From Amphibalanus amphitrite (taxonomy: Eukaryota; Arthropoda; Thecostraca; Balanomorpha; Balanidae): a stretch of DNA of 64,000 bases. The stretch lies in contig NW_024881617.1 of NCBI RefSeq assembly GCF_019059575.1, positions 730,501-794,500 on the forward strand, given 5' to 3'. The position numbers and the translations under genes are program-made. How positions within the stretch are numbered: the stretch's first letter is position 1; each line of letters begins with the position of its first letter. Below, piece after piece: positions 13,301 through 24,200 of the stretch. Under the pieces are notes generated by a model. It was not told the origin of the DNA. It did not search any database and was given only the letters and a program-made list of their open reading frames with translations.

Positions 13301-16300
13301 AAACCCTCCAGTCTGACGTATGTACCGTTTCTGGTTGGATTATGCCGTATGAGCAATGTCTGTAATGCCGTCTTTCAGCTAAGGCTGTAATGTTTGTTGG
13401 ATTCTTTGACTGGCAGGCCGATGATCGTTGAATCAGGTTAAACCGCCGCCATGACCGCTCTCATTTTGCTCACCGATCTGAGAGGTCAGTAGACTGACAT
13501 TTATCGTATGCCTGTCCATAGACCTCTGTATACAGAAGTTTATGGCCTGTCCTTTTTGTTGACTTCCCGGATCAAGGCATTTTTATCTAACCGCTTTCTC
13601 CATGTGGATCTCGGACATAGAGCACAACATTCCTCGTGCTCAGCGATAGGAAAAATTCCACCGGTGCCTTCTGGCAGCTTCTCGTCTGGAGATCCCACAC
13701 CGCGGGCCCCTGGATGGGCGCATACCTTCAGTCCCCTGCCGTCCCCCACACGGTGGTACGGTAGCAGGTAACACCACAGGAGTTCACCGACCGACCATTC
13801 GGCTAATGCACCTGTTTTCGCGGCCCAGCGCAGGTGGCCCTGGGAATTTCACCGCGTGTTGCCCCCTCCCGATCGATTCTGCGTAAACACCTGGACCCTT
13901 TGGACATGGGATTCGTTTGGCCGGGGTCTAACGAAGAGCCCAGCATGGCACGGGATAAGGTCGGCGCTTCCAAGCGCTTGACCGTAAACCTGTCTAATGA
14001 TTTCATTATTCAAGTGAGGAGGAAGATAATGCAATTGCAGTTGTATGTCTTTTGTACGGAATTGGCGGCTTGGCGGCTCGTGTGATATTTGTCACTAACA
14101 CTGGGACTCATTTATGAAATTTGATTTCATAATCGAAGAGACATAACACACTGCTGCATTTGGTGTGGTTTATGGAAAGGATACCGTATTGTGAAGAAGC
14201 TTGTGATACTGTGGCCAGCTTGCATTATGTACAAAAATTGAGTTACACACAATACACAGTCAGTTTCAGTCCTATTTCTACTGTTTATGGACAGTGATGC
14301 GTTTTCTGAACACGTTGACTCATGGCACAATCCTATGGCTTGGCTCTATGCCAACCCCTATTCAGTAGTACCTACGTTTATCTGGCCGGCGGGATACGAC
14401 TGTCGAGCAGTTCGCTTCTCTGGCTGGCCGGACTAGCGGTCGTGCTCGGTCAGCAAGCAGTCATGCAAGCACAATGAAGGCACATGCCGACTGCTGGCAT
14501 CGGGTTGTGCTCGTTTGTACAAACTCGTATATCAAATCAATGGGTGACACATAAACCGTTTGACGTGCACGATAGATGACTGCACTGAAGCATACCTATG
14601 AGATTGCGGTCAGGTATTGGACGGTCCAGTGGCGCCGGCTCTTTTCGGAGTCGGAACGGGGTCAGGACTGGGGGCTGGGCCTGAGAGGTGCACTGTCTGG
14701 TCACGATACACATTGGTGATCCTGGTCTGACCGCTGCACAATGTGTACGGGTGATCGGGTTAGACCTGTGCATTGTGCTTTGCGGTATCACGAAACACTG
14801 GTGATGTTTTATCCGATGCACATTGCCATGACTCCCTGGTTACGGTACGGTAACCACTGCAGCTGTGTAGCGTGTAGGTGGTGTCCTTCACCAATCACCT
14901 GTGCAGTGTCATGACGTGAAAGGGCTGACACGGCACTGACTCGACAGGTGGTGGCGGTGGTGTGGTGCTGTGTCAGCGCCTATTGAGTGTCAGATGAGAA
15001 CGACAAATGGGGTTGGGGCAGGGAAAGAAATGCTTCAGAGGGCAGTTTTGAACAAGTGTGCCTTTGGGCCGCTAGTGGACCGTGCTGCTAGTGCACGAAT
15101 AAGTTTGGTGGGCAGGATCGGGATTGGTTCTGTAAGTCGGCCGTGGTCACAGTAACGGACACGGCTGGTGCATGAACCAGGAAGCCAGCGGACCCTACAA
15201 CCCCAAATAGAGCCAAGCTGGAGAAGAGTCTACTGTTTGGTGTTGCTAGTTATTGCTGTGCATTGTCTACAGTGACGCTGGGCTTCGTTGTTTGTGTTTT
15301 TCATATCATCGTGTTTAATCTGTGTATTGCACAATGCACAAGGCGCACCACGCGTACATACCCGAAGTCCCGCGAATACCACACATACCACACAGTCCCG
15401 CGAACTACAAAATCCTGCTACCAGAGATCCTTAATTCCCAAAACATCCCTGCACTGGAACCAATTGCCTACGCACATACGAAACTGCCAAGAGATGAAAA
15501 AATTCAAACAAAGCATTAAACTACTACTCGGCACACCACAGCCCCCACACTACAACGCACTAGGAACTAAGGTTGGGAACACTTTGCACACACAAATCAG
15601 ACTGGGGATGTCCAAGTTAAACGCACACCAGTACTCTATACAAAAAGTAACAAGCCCCGAGTGCGCCTGTGGCTACACACAAGAAAACACAAAACACTTC
15701 ATCCTTCACTGCCCACACTACGCACTGACGAGGTCCACACTATTTGCACAAGTATCCACACACCTCAACATTGATTTCAACAACCAATCAGACACCATGA
15801 AATTAGACACACTTCTACACGGACACAACACGACAAAGCAAAACGCACCTCAGGTTCTCCTTGCCTTTCAATCCTTCCTCAAAAACACCTCCAGACTGAT
15901 ATAGCCCCGTCTCGGTGGACTGGCGCCGGCCCGCTATCACCGCTTATCAATGCAAACTGTCGCGGCAGCCGACCTGACTCTCCGCGGCCCTGGATTGTAC
16001 CATATTCATTTATTCTGTTTACGTTACCAGGTGGTGGTGCCTCGATTTAAGCATCAGCTTTTGCACCACCACCTGGACTACTTGCTTATTTCCATTTTTA
16101 TGCCTAATAAATGTGTTTTGTTGTTGTTGTTGTTGAAGAGTGCTCAGCATAGGTGACTGTTTGCCCTCCGTTTGCCCTTAGCAGGACTCATCTGACCTCC
16201 GACTTGTTACTTTGCAGCAGGGTACGCCCGGAGCTGGCCACCTGACCTCTGATCGTGCCCCCCCCCCTCCCGCCGGGTACGTTCAGAGCTGGTCATCTGA

Positions 16301-18833
16301 CTTATGGCTGTGTCTTTCCAACTGACCTCAAACTCGGCTTCTCCCGCAGGGTTCGTCCGGAGCTGGCCGTTCAGCTGAGTGTCTACGGCATGGTGCTTGG
16401 CGCCATCGTGGCTGCCTGGTGAGTTACCACACCCGTCTCTCGGACACAGACAAGGAAGTAGGATAGGAACCCTAGTCCAGACACTCCGGCATTCAGTAAC
16501 TCGGCACTCATATATCGGCACGCTAGACTCCAGGCTTTCCAAACTTTTCCAACACCGTACCCCCGAACACTCACCAGTCATCACTAAGACACCCGTTCCG
16601 ATACACCAGACACCCAAAGACTCACACATCCAGGCAGACACTTAGAACCAATTCTCGGCATCCCAGCCAAATACTCAGCTCTCCGTTAGTCCTTCTCTAT
16701 ACACTCAGCACTTGACACCAGCACTTCTGCCTAACTCCTGTCCACCGTCGCTCTTTCATGTTGGCCCTGCCCGGATGGTTCTAGCTTTGCTGTCCTGAAT
16801 GCTAATTCTTCGATGCGTCATGGCTGTTTAGCCGATGTAGTTATCCGTACACACCCATAGCTGATTCGACTTCGAGGCGCAGTCCCACTTTTAGGTGATT
16901 ACGTCCCGTTAGCCACTGGCCGTGTCTGCTCGATGCTGAGTTGTGGCCGTGAGATCACCGTGCTTGAGTGAATCACCGCGGTCGCTAAACCGCCATGCGG
17001 TGGAGATGTGCGACGTTTTTATTCATGGATATTGGTTTTAAGATGGTGGCTGCGGAAGTATGCTGTATGGCTATTGCAGTAAGGGACATCACTCATCCGG
17101 CTCCGTCATATTTTAATTTTACATTAAATTAAGAAGTACGGTAGTACGTACAGCAGAACTTCTTATGCATATTTTTGCTTACCTGCTCTCCATCTTGGTA
17201 GAAATCATGGTTCATTCTCATCCTCCTCTGCCCGCCGCACTGCCGCAGTGTGTCACCCTTCTACCGACCCGGTCTATCCGTCGCCGCATGCCGCCACTCC
17301 CGCTGACCCTGACACCTCTCCCGACAGCGCCGACCCGTCGTTTGACCTGATGGGCTACACGATGGTGTTCACCAACGACCTATTCACGGCCGCCAACGGC
17401 GTCTACTCCAAACAGAAACTGGAGGCGCGCGACCTGGGCAAGAACGGCCTGGCCTTCTACAACGCGCTGTTCATGATCGCCCCGCTGTCGCTGGTCGCCT
17501 GGTGGCTCGGACACTGGAATCTGGTACGGTGTGCAGGAAGGGAATAGGGTGGGGGTGGAAGGGTGATTGGAATCACTCTGGGATGGGAATGGGAAGGGTG
17601 ATGGGACCGTTGTGAAGTAGGGAGATAGGAGAGAGATACGGGCAGAGTGGCGGGAGATAGTGGACGTGAGGGAAGCTGAGATTGGGCGACGAGGATGTCA
17701 GAATGATGGTATGAGTTTGAGGACGCCTCAGCGACAATATATCGGAATGTGGAGATGGAGAAGCTAATGTGGGGCAGCGGATGAGAGGAAGGCTAGGTGG
17801 CGATAGACAGAGGCGAGGATCAAGGGCAATGTAGGATATGTCGATGCGAACCTTCATTGTGCTGATTTTCTCTGACATCACCAGTGCACATTCCCCGCTC
17901 TCCGCAGACCGTCGTTCCACTCAACCTCTGCCCTCACTGACGTCCCTGCGCTCTCCGCCAGGTGTACGAGTTCGCCGGCTGGTCGGACGGCCGCTTCCAG
18001 TTCCACTTTCTCACCTCGTGCGCCATGGGCACCGTGCTGATGTACACGACCATGCTGTGTACGCAGCACAACTCGGCGCTGGTCACCACAGTGATTGGCT
18101 GCATCAAGAACATCGCCATCACCTACTACGGCATGTGGTTCAACAGCGACTTTCAGGGCGGCCCGCTGGTCGTCGTCGGTCTGCACATCAGGTGGGTGGA
18201 CGTTTGCTGAAAGTGGACAGGCTGATAATATAAATACAGCAAAGAAATTCCCAGGTGGGTGGATGTCGGAAAGGATTGGAGGGAGGGAGGAGTTGTGGTG
18301 ACGGCACACTGGTCGTGTTGGGCGAGTCAGACGTGGTAGGACACGGTAGGAGCATAACGATGGGGGCTGGCTACAAAGGCTACAATACTGATGAATGATG
18401 ATATTGGGATACTATACAATGCTGCCGTGCAAAGGCAAAAAATGCTATGTTGGTTGGGTCACCCAACCTATGACCCAACATGACCCCTGACTCAACATAG
18501 TAGTTTTGCACGGTAGAATGGGGGGGCTGATGACTATCATATGTGGGCCATATGTACTAGGTGCTGACCTGGTTTAATAGTGCGTCCAGTGCGATAGTTT
18601 TTGTTGAGCTTGCTATGCCTTATCACACCAAACGTTACCTAACTCCAGCTCCAAGTACCCAGCGGTTTCGTCAGAATATTCGCTAGCTCGACCGCCCGCA
18701 AGCCCTGACGTGCCATTCCCTTCGCAGCATATTCGCGAGCTGCTGGTTCGCCTACCTCAAGTTCAAATCGAAGCCGTCCGCCACTCTGCCCGTGGCCGTT
18801 CATCAGAATGGCAACCGCGTGGTCACTGCGTAG
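4334..18833 (+). CDS. frc: SLC35D-type UDP-sugar transporter (fringe connection-like)
   Basis: Nine coding exons: 4334-4521, 5186-5219, 9743-9829, 10628-10695, 11066-11137, 16350-16418, 17328-17523, 17962-18191, 18728-18833. All have GT-AG borders and matching phases, giving 1050 nt and 349 residues, close to the roughly 355 of human SLC35D1. The protein is a multi-pass antiporter, expected in ER/Golgi membranes, that exchanges UDP-sugars (UDP-GlcA, UDP-GlcNAc, UDP-GalNAc in the family) for UMP to feed glycan and proteoglycan synthesis. Family landmarks seen: SSFAIMAVNKEVLT in exon 1, NQVTGLGGTKMLSLPM across exons 4-5, LRRFSILMTM, TAANGVYSKQKL, YNALFMIAPLSL, LCTQHNSALVTTVIGCIKN. The tail after the last membrane helix is short and basic. 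Exon 2 is a 34-nt microexon. Intron 5 carries a LINE fragment. The acceptor of exon 6 and the donor of exon 8 have decoy copies nearby. Assignment to D1 versus D2 is not possible from one sequence. Confidence 0.95.
5980..6009 (+). promoter_or_regulatory. three CRE-like sites spaced 11 bp
   Basis: TGACGTCA at 5980-5987, TTACGTCA at 5991-5998 and TGACGTCG at 6002-6009 start exactly 11 bases apart, about one helical turn, in frc intron 2. This spacing would place bZIP (CREB/ATF) dimers on the same face of DNA. Confidence 0.5.
7434..7463. mobile_element. 30-bp palindromic insertion flanked by 7-bp repeat
   Basis: CATAGATAACAT and its complement with a 6-base loop, flanked by TGGTCAG at 7427-7433 and 7464-7470. 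It starts CATAGA and ends TCTATG, like the 61-bp insertion at 48341, so the two may belong to one family of minimal hairpins. Located in frc intron 2. Confidence 0.5.
10231..10242 (+). repeat. G12 homopolymer
   Basis: Run of twelve G in frc intron 3 within a purine-rich stretch. A likely site of length polymorphism or sequencing error. Confidence 0.8.
10505..10541 (+). promoter_or_regulatory. pair of perfect CRE sites in frc intron 3
   Basis: TGACGTCA at 10505-10512 and again at 10534-10541. The full palindrome twice within 37 bp is uncommon by chance. It may be an intronic enhancer; there is no other evidence. Confidence 0.4.
12690..12835. repeat. GACTCCG-rich degenerate repeat
   Basis: GACTCCG and CGGCTCC units recur in two groups around 12700-12765 and 12795-12832. 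The pattern resembles subterminal repeats of non-autonomous DNA transposons. It lies in frc intron 5. No terminal inverted repeat or target duplication was established. Confidence 0.45.
15230..16134 (+). mobile_element. 5'-truncated non-LTR retrotransposon (LINE) in frc intron 5
   Basis: The open frame to 15904 ends in a typical LINE reverse-transcriptase tail: LHWNQLPTHIRNC, then a Cys/His region CACGYTQENTKHFILHCPHY. A GC-rich 3' UTR follows, then AATAAA at 16106-16111 and a (TTG)n tail ending at 16134. The heptamer GAAGAGT occurs at 15223-15229 and 16135-16141 and could be the target-site duplication, which sets the limits given. Only the C-terminal part of the RT ORF remains, so the copy is dead. 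It lies in the same orientation as frc. Confidence 0.75.
15340..15904 (+). pseudogene. LINE reverse transcriptase C-terminal remnant
   Basis: About 188 codons open to the stop at 15902-15904. The recognisable parts are the thumb-like WNQLPTHI segment and a following zinc-knuckle-like Cys-x-Cys...His...Cys-x-x-His cluster seen at the end of many LINE ORF2 proteins. The catalytic palm with the YADD-type motif is absent, so no activity is expected. Codon use is AC-rich, unlike the GC-rich exons of the host gene. Confidence 0.7.
16205..16375 (+). repeat. triplicated acceptor region of frc exon 6
   Basis: The exon start GGTTCGTCCGGAGCTGG at 16350 has two upstream copies: GGTACGCCCGGAGCTGG at 16221, preceded by a good pyrimidine tract and GCAG, and GGTACGTTCAGAGCTGG at 16276, where AG has become CG. 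Only the third copy continues the frame of the transporter. The copies also share a following CTGACCTC-type motif. The first decoy could act as an alternative acceptor. Confidence 0.75.
18186..18266 (+). repeat. duplicated donor region of frc exon 8
   Basis: CAGGTGGGTGGA occurs at the real donor (18191/18192) and again at 18254/18255, 63 bp downstream, with similar bases after it (GACGT / GATGT). This is a decoy 5' splice site. Confidence 0.55.
18424..18512. repeat. foldback element after frc exon 8
   Basis: Nested inverted repeats: CCGTGCAAA / TTTGCACGG at the ends, CTATGTTG / CAACATAG inside, and a central GGTTGGGT-C-ACCCAACC hairpin. It looks like a small degraded MITE in frc intron 8. 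Confidence 0.55.
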
Positions 18834-20297
18834 CGGTCGGCCCACAGCCTCTGCCGCCGCGAGCGGTGTGCCGTCCCCTACATGAGCGCCGTCTGCCGCC
18901 AGGTCGAAACTGCCGTTGGATCGCTGAGAAGGTCACAAAGGATGGTGTCTGGCCGGGGTCGAACGGGCGCGGTGTGGAAAAATCGGCCTCTTTGCTGAGA
19001 GGCTAGCTTGTCGAGGCTATGTCACCGAGACTAGCTCGTCGAGGCTAGCTCACATAAGCTGGCATGCCGAGGTTAGCCCGCTGAGGCTATCTCGCCAGTG
19101 AGTACTCTCTCGGCGGCGGCTAGCCCGGCTATGTGACCAGTTGGTTGTGCGTTTGTCAGGTCGGTGCAGACTACAGAGCCGGATACGGGAGTGGGCAGCG
19201 CGGCGCAATACGGTGCCAACTGTTAGGCATTTCATGGTGCTCTCCTTACCAGCGGCGGGCACAAAGATCGTCGCACCCGGCTGGCGTTGAGGTCAGACCA
19301 AGCAGCGGGCCGTCGCTGTGCCCCAGCTGCAACAGAGCAGCGCGTTTTACGTCCGGTGTGTCTTGCGACTGTGATCCGAGCAGTTGTGTGCTGTGTGCTA
19401 TTGTCACCACCTTTGGCCAGTGTGATCGTGGGCATTGATTCTTAATTTTCATCATCTCCGATGGCACATTCTTCCCGATTTCGTGCACTCTTACTTCCTT
19501 CTTGATCTAGTCTCTTCTCGATCGCGGTTTTATCTTGTCTCTTCACGTTTTCTCGGCACGATTATTTCGAAGGCAGCACGCGCAATAATTGCGCCGGAAA
19601 CAGCATCACCTGTCCATTGTGCGTCTGTTATATGATATGATGGACGCCCCGCAGGCGACTTTCGTGCCATCTAGCGACAGGGTGGTGCATTTCAATTCGC
19701 TCTCGTGTGCAGGCGGCGTATTGGCCGATCGCTATACTGGTATGGATGTGCCTGCTCATTGGCGTCCGTTATGGCTTTATCTGTGAATATTTTATTTGTT
19801 CAAATACATGTACATATGTACTGTTGTATTTATAGCAGTGCCTGCTACTTGTAAGGTACCTATAAGAGATTCAACTTTATGTAATTATCAGTGCTCCCTG
19901 AGACATTCAGAAATTGAACTTCGGCTCTAGGGTACAGTACAGGTAGCCAGCGTCGACGATCCAGGGCTGGGCCGAAGTACCTGGAACGCCACCGATCAGT
20001 CAATTTAATTCCACCTGCGATTATGTATAATGTGTCTGTATATTTGGAAAGGGCCTCGCTGACGTATCCATGGAAATGACGGACTTATGGCTCCGGAGGC
20101 AGGCTCGATGCTCTCCGCGATTTGCGCCGATTGCACAGATTCCAGACACGGACGAATAGCCCACTGCGTGTTTGTTGCCTTGTCTTCGTGCTAGGGTTTT
20201 ACAAGCCAACTATCTATCCAAATGAACAAAAACCTCACAACCGTCTCCCCCCACCCTATCGATAATATGCACTCAAACAAAGTAAACAATGACATAG
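18834..20297. other. frc 3' region and intergenic gap to AASS
   Basis: After the frc stop at 18831-18833 I saw no AATAAA on the plus strand before 20300, so the 3' end of frc is undefined. A short-period tandem repeat lies at 18994-19096. No gene is recognised. Confidence 0.5.
18994..19096 (+). repeat. GAGGCTAGCTCG tandem repeat
   Basis: Five to six imperfect copies of a 17-20 base unit containing GAGGCTAGCTCGTC, probably within the frc 3' UTR. Confidence 0.65.
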
Positions 20298-20303
20298 TTT
20301 ATT
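20298..20303 (-). terminator. possible AASS polyadenylation signal
   Basis: TTTATT on the plus strand reads AATAAA on the minus strand, about 950 bp after the AASS stop codon. I noticed no closer canonical hexamer; a long 3' UTR would result. Confidence 0.4.
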
Positions 20304-21249
20304 TACACTATATGGAACAAAGCTATAGCCACATGTAGGTATCAGTACCAGTGGTCAAAATTCATCGTCCAAACCAGCCTTCATAAGTTCATCATTAGCG
20401 ACATGAAAAACATCGCCCGCAAACACGTCAATGCCGTTCTAAGCTCGATCGCAAAGCTCGTAATGCTAACCGTGTATAAGCTCTCTGATACCAACGCGAT
20501 GCTGGAAGAGATAGTCGAGTTTCAAAAGCGGCACTTTGAAGCTGACCGAGTGCAATGAGATTCAATAGTTTACATCAAAGCTGTCGCACTATGGGCCCCT
20601 CAAATATGGCAAGTAACAGTTCACATTAGAAGGCACTTGTTTGAGCTATCGTTGCGCGTATGGTTTGTCATTTGTGTAACAGCATGTCTTTTAGCCGTCG
20701 CGCGAGTCTATTGACCCACGTAAGTCCCTCCGCTTGTCTTCAGTTTCTGTGAACAGCTATGAAAGTCACAAACCTGTGTTCACGGTACTATGCTGTAAAT
20801 AATACCACTAAATTGAGTATTAACTAATATCGGCACAAGAGCTACGCTTACATCATCCACAAAATGAACACACACCTAATTCAGATCATGATTCCACATC
20901 CCAACTCTTCCAACTGTGACCATGAACTACTACCACTGGCTTGACCTAACAGCTTCGATCCTAATTCTGTACTAAATATGTCTGTATCTAGCTCTGTAAG
21001 GGACGACAAACAAGCGAAGAACACATTATCTCGCCCAGCGAACCTCGTCTTATATCATTGCTGCATCGCCTTGAGACTGAGTAAGCTCGTTCGGTTGTTG
21101 GCAGGTAAATAGCTGGATCAGGGCCTTCGTCCTGAGTTCCCTGGATTGGTATCCAGTGCTCCAGCCAGACTCCCCATATTCGTTAACCATCGCGGGGCGT
21201 CGTCAAATCGGTGACATCCCCTCTGTCCTCGCACTCCAGTTCCAATTTC

Positions 21250-24200
21250 CTACAGGCTGGTCGACTTCTGGGTGGCCGTGATGCCCTCATGCTGGAGCCG
21301 CTTCAGCAGTGGCCGGAATATTTCTGGCGTCAGCGGCAGCACCATGCCCTTGCCCTGGATCTCTCCGTTGAGCACCATCTGGGTGGCGATGGCGCACGGG
21401 TAGCCGACGGTGCGCGCCATCGCTGAGAAGCCGTCCGGCTGGCCGTACGTCACCAGGTTGATTCCGCGCCGCTCCAGCCGCTTGTCGGGCCACTCGATGT
21501 CAATCTCGTGACGCAGCACCACCAGGTCCCGCTCCCCGGCGCCGAAGCGCAGCCTCTCGGCCAGGTGATCACTGAGCGCGCGCAGCAGCGAGCCGCTCTT
21601 GTGGACGGGAGCGTCGCTGAGCAGTCCGAGCTTCTCCATGGCCTGGACGCGCTGTTCGCTGCCGGCGCGCTGCAGCAGCAGCAGCCGGAGGTTGTCGTAG
21701 AACACGGAGCCCTCCTGGCCGAGCAGGGTGCAGAGCAGCTCGTACCAGGTGATGTCGGGACCGCCGGGATGCACGGCCGGGTGCGAGTCGTCGCTGAGGA
21801 GACCGGTCTCCTGGAGACCCAGCACGGCCTCTGAGTAGCCGCAGTAGCGTAGTGTGCCGCGCAGGATCGTCTGCGCCTCCTGGATGCCGTACAGCTTGCC
21901 GTAGATGGTGGAGTCGCGGTTGGCAAAGCCCTCCAGCGCGAAGCCCGGCAAGAAGTCCATCCGCTGAGAGGAGTGCAGCAGCTGGCCCGCCGGGATTTCC
22001 ACCATCTTACCGTCCTTCAGGTACGAGGCGCCCTGAGAGGGACGAGGGAACACCACGTGAGGCGATAATAAGAGCGATTAAAGGTCTGGCGCATAGCGAT
22101 ACGTTCTTATGACTACTCACTGACACCCACTCATTAGGATCACTTCAGTCATTGATGCAGCCAGGAACAGGATCATTTCGCAAACGTGCAACCACATGCA
22201 ATTGTACAAACCAATACTTCAAAATGATTCATATACTTCAGTCTGTGCAAATAAGCAAACTGTGTCACATAAGTTTCAAAAGCAGATTTCGTACCTGAGT
22301 TGTGTTGCGGAGGACACCGATCGGCGACCAGGAGAACTTGTACCTCAGGGCGTTGTCGGAGCACTCGGGCGCCGGCAGGCCTCCGCAGTAGGAAACAAAC
22401 GACTTCACCTTGCCTGTGAAATTACCAGCAGTTGTTACTTATCATCTTATCGCAAGTTATCAGACTCGTTATTACGGTAAGCGCGGAAGAGTGAGTAGTC
22501 ATTTCTAAGAAATAGTAGCAGTCGCAGACCAGCTGTGAATGTCATGTAACCTGTCCACCTTAAAACAGCTCCTTTAACGCCATTGTCATCATTGTCAATA
22601 TGACCACAGCGAAATGACATAACAAAAACCATTCGCAAGAGTCCCTCAGCAAATCGCTTTCTTCGAGCTGGTCAAAAATCCAAAACAGACCAGAAAATCA
22701 AATGACCATGCTTTTACTTGAGGTCAAACGGCGTGTTTCAACCGACCGACTGACCTCCGCCGTGGTGGACCTCGTCGAAGCACTCCATGGCCAGCAGGTG
22801 GTCGATGCCCGGATCCAGGCCCACCTCGTTCACCACCGTTATACCGGCGTCCTTAGCGGCCTGCTCCAGAGCGCGCATCTCGGGAGTGCAGTACGAGGCC
22901 GTCACCAGATCGGTCTTGTGCTGGATGCAGGCGCGCGCCACCACCGGGTGCAGCGAGTACGGCAGCAGCGACACCACCACGTCCGCGTCCTGCGACAAAC
23001 GAGGGTGGAATTCAGTCAGTATTGAGTGTTTTCGAACCTATATCAGAAACACCGAAAACCGAAAACCCTAATATCATCGACCTTCAGTCTCCACTGACCC
23101 TGCCACACCACCGATCCCTACTGACATATTCGAGACCTCACTCATCGCTGCATCCCCATATACTTCGCCACTGGCTACTGTGACCTCACCACTGACCCCG
23201 TGACCTCACCATTGATCCACTGGCCCCCCAGTATTGATCCAGCTGACCCACCCCCGCCACTGACCTCAACCAGTCCGCTGAGGTGGTCGGGCCGCTCGGT
23301 CACGTTGAGCAGGGTTCCCACCGTGTTGTCGTACTTGGTGCTCAGTGCGTCCAGCTCATTCTGCACCGCCGACGCTGTCCATGAACATAAACGGATGTCA
23401 CAACATGGATTGGTGATAAAACAGCTGCTAACAACAAGATAGATAACTCAAACTAGAGGTGGCAAAAGATGAAAATTTTGGGAACCAGACTCGAACCAGA
23501 CCCGGCTGGACATTTCTGGAACCAGTCGGACCCGGCCTTAGTTGGAATCGGAACCAGTTGGACCCGGTTCCCCAAAGTCAATTAATACGAACTACTTGTA
23601 GGTATCATTAGTTGCATCATGTAAAACAACCTATTTCTCACTGGGAATACTCATGAGCTGCTGTGTACCAAGAAACATTCGCTTCATTCACTTCATATTT
23701 TGCAATAATGTGTAGTGTGCAAGATGTACAGTTTATGGTAGGACCCGGTTGGACCCGTCCGAAAATTTCCAGGAACCGGTCTGGACCCGTATGGGTCCAG
23801 ACTGGTTCTTTGGACCGGGTCCTCGGGTCCACATTTTGCCACCTCTAACTCAAACGGATAATAGTAGATATCAAAGCGACAAAAATAGCGCAATTATAAA
23901 TGAAATTTATCATTGATGCGGGGTAGGTAAATCAAAGATCGTAAATACGATGTCCGATATTATTAGTCAACAGAAACAATTTGGCAAAGCGTCGAAGCAT
24001 TTTCTTAACAACACCGGAACAACGCAACAGGTATGGAGGATATTAATCATCAGGCTTTCTCCCCTCATCCCCCACCCCGCCGCTACTTACCCAGGTGGAT
24101 GTGCGTCTTGGGGTCTCGCGACAGGTACTCGACCAGGGGCTCGGAGACGTACCCGGAGCCGATCACCAGCACCCGCTTATCGGCCGCCGCGTGAGCCATG

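Noticed and set aside
21508-21834. ORF on the plus strand opposite the last AASS exon
   Set aside because: Antisense shadow of a GC-rich exon whose minus-strand frame is clearly AASS.
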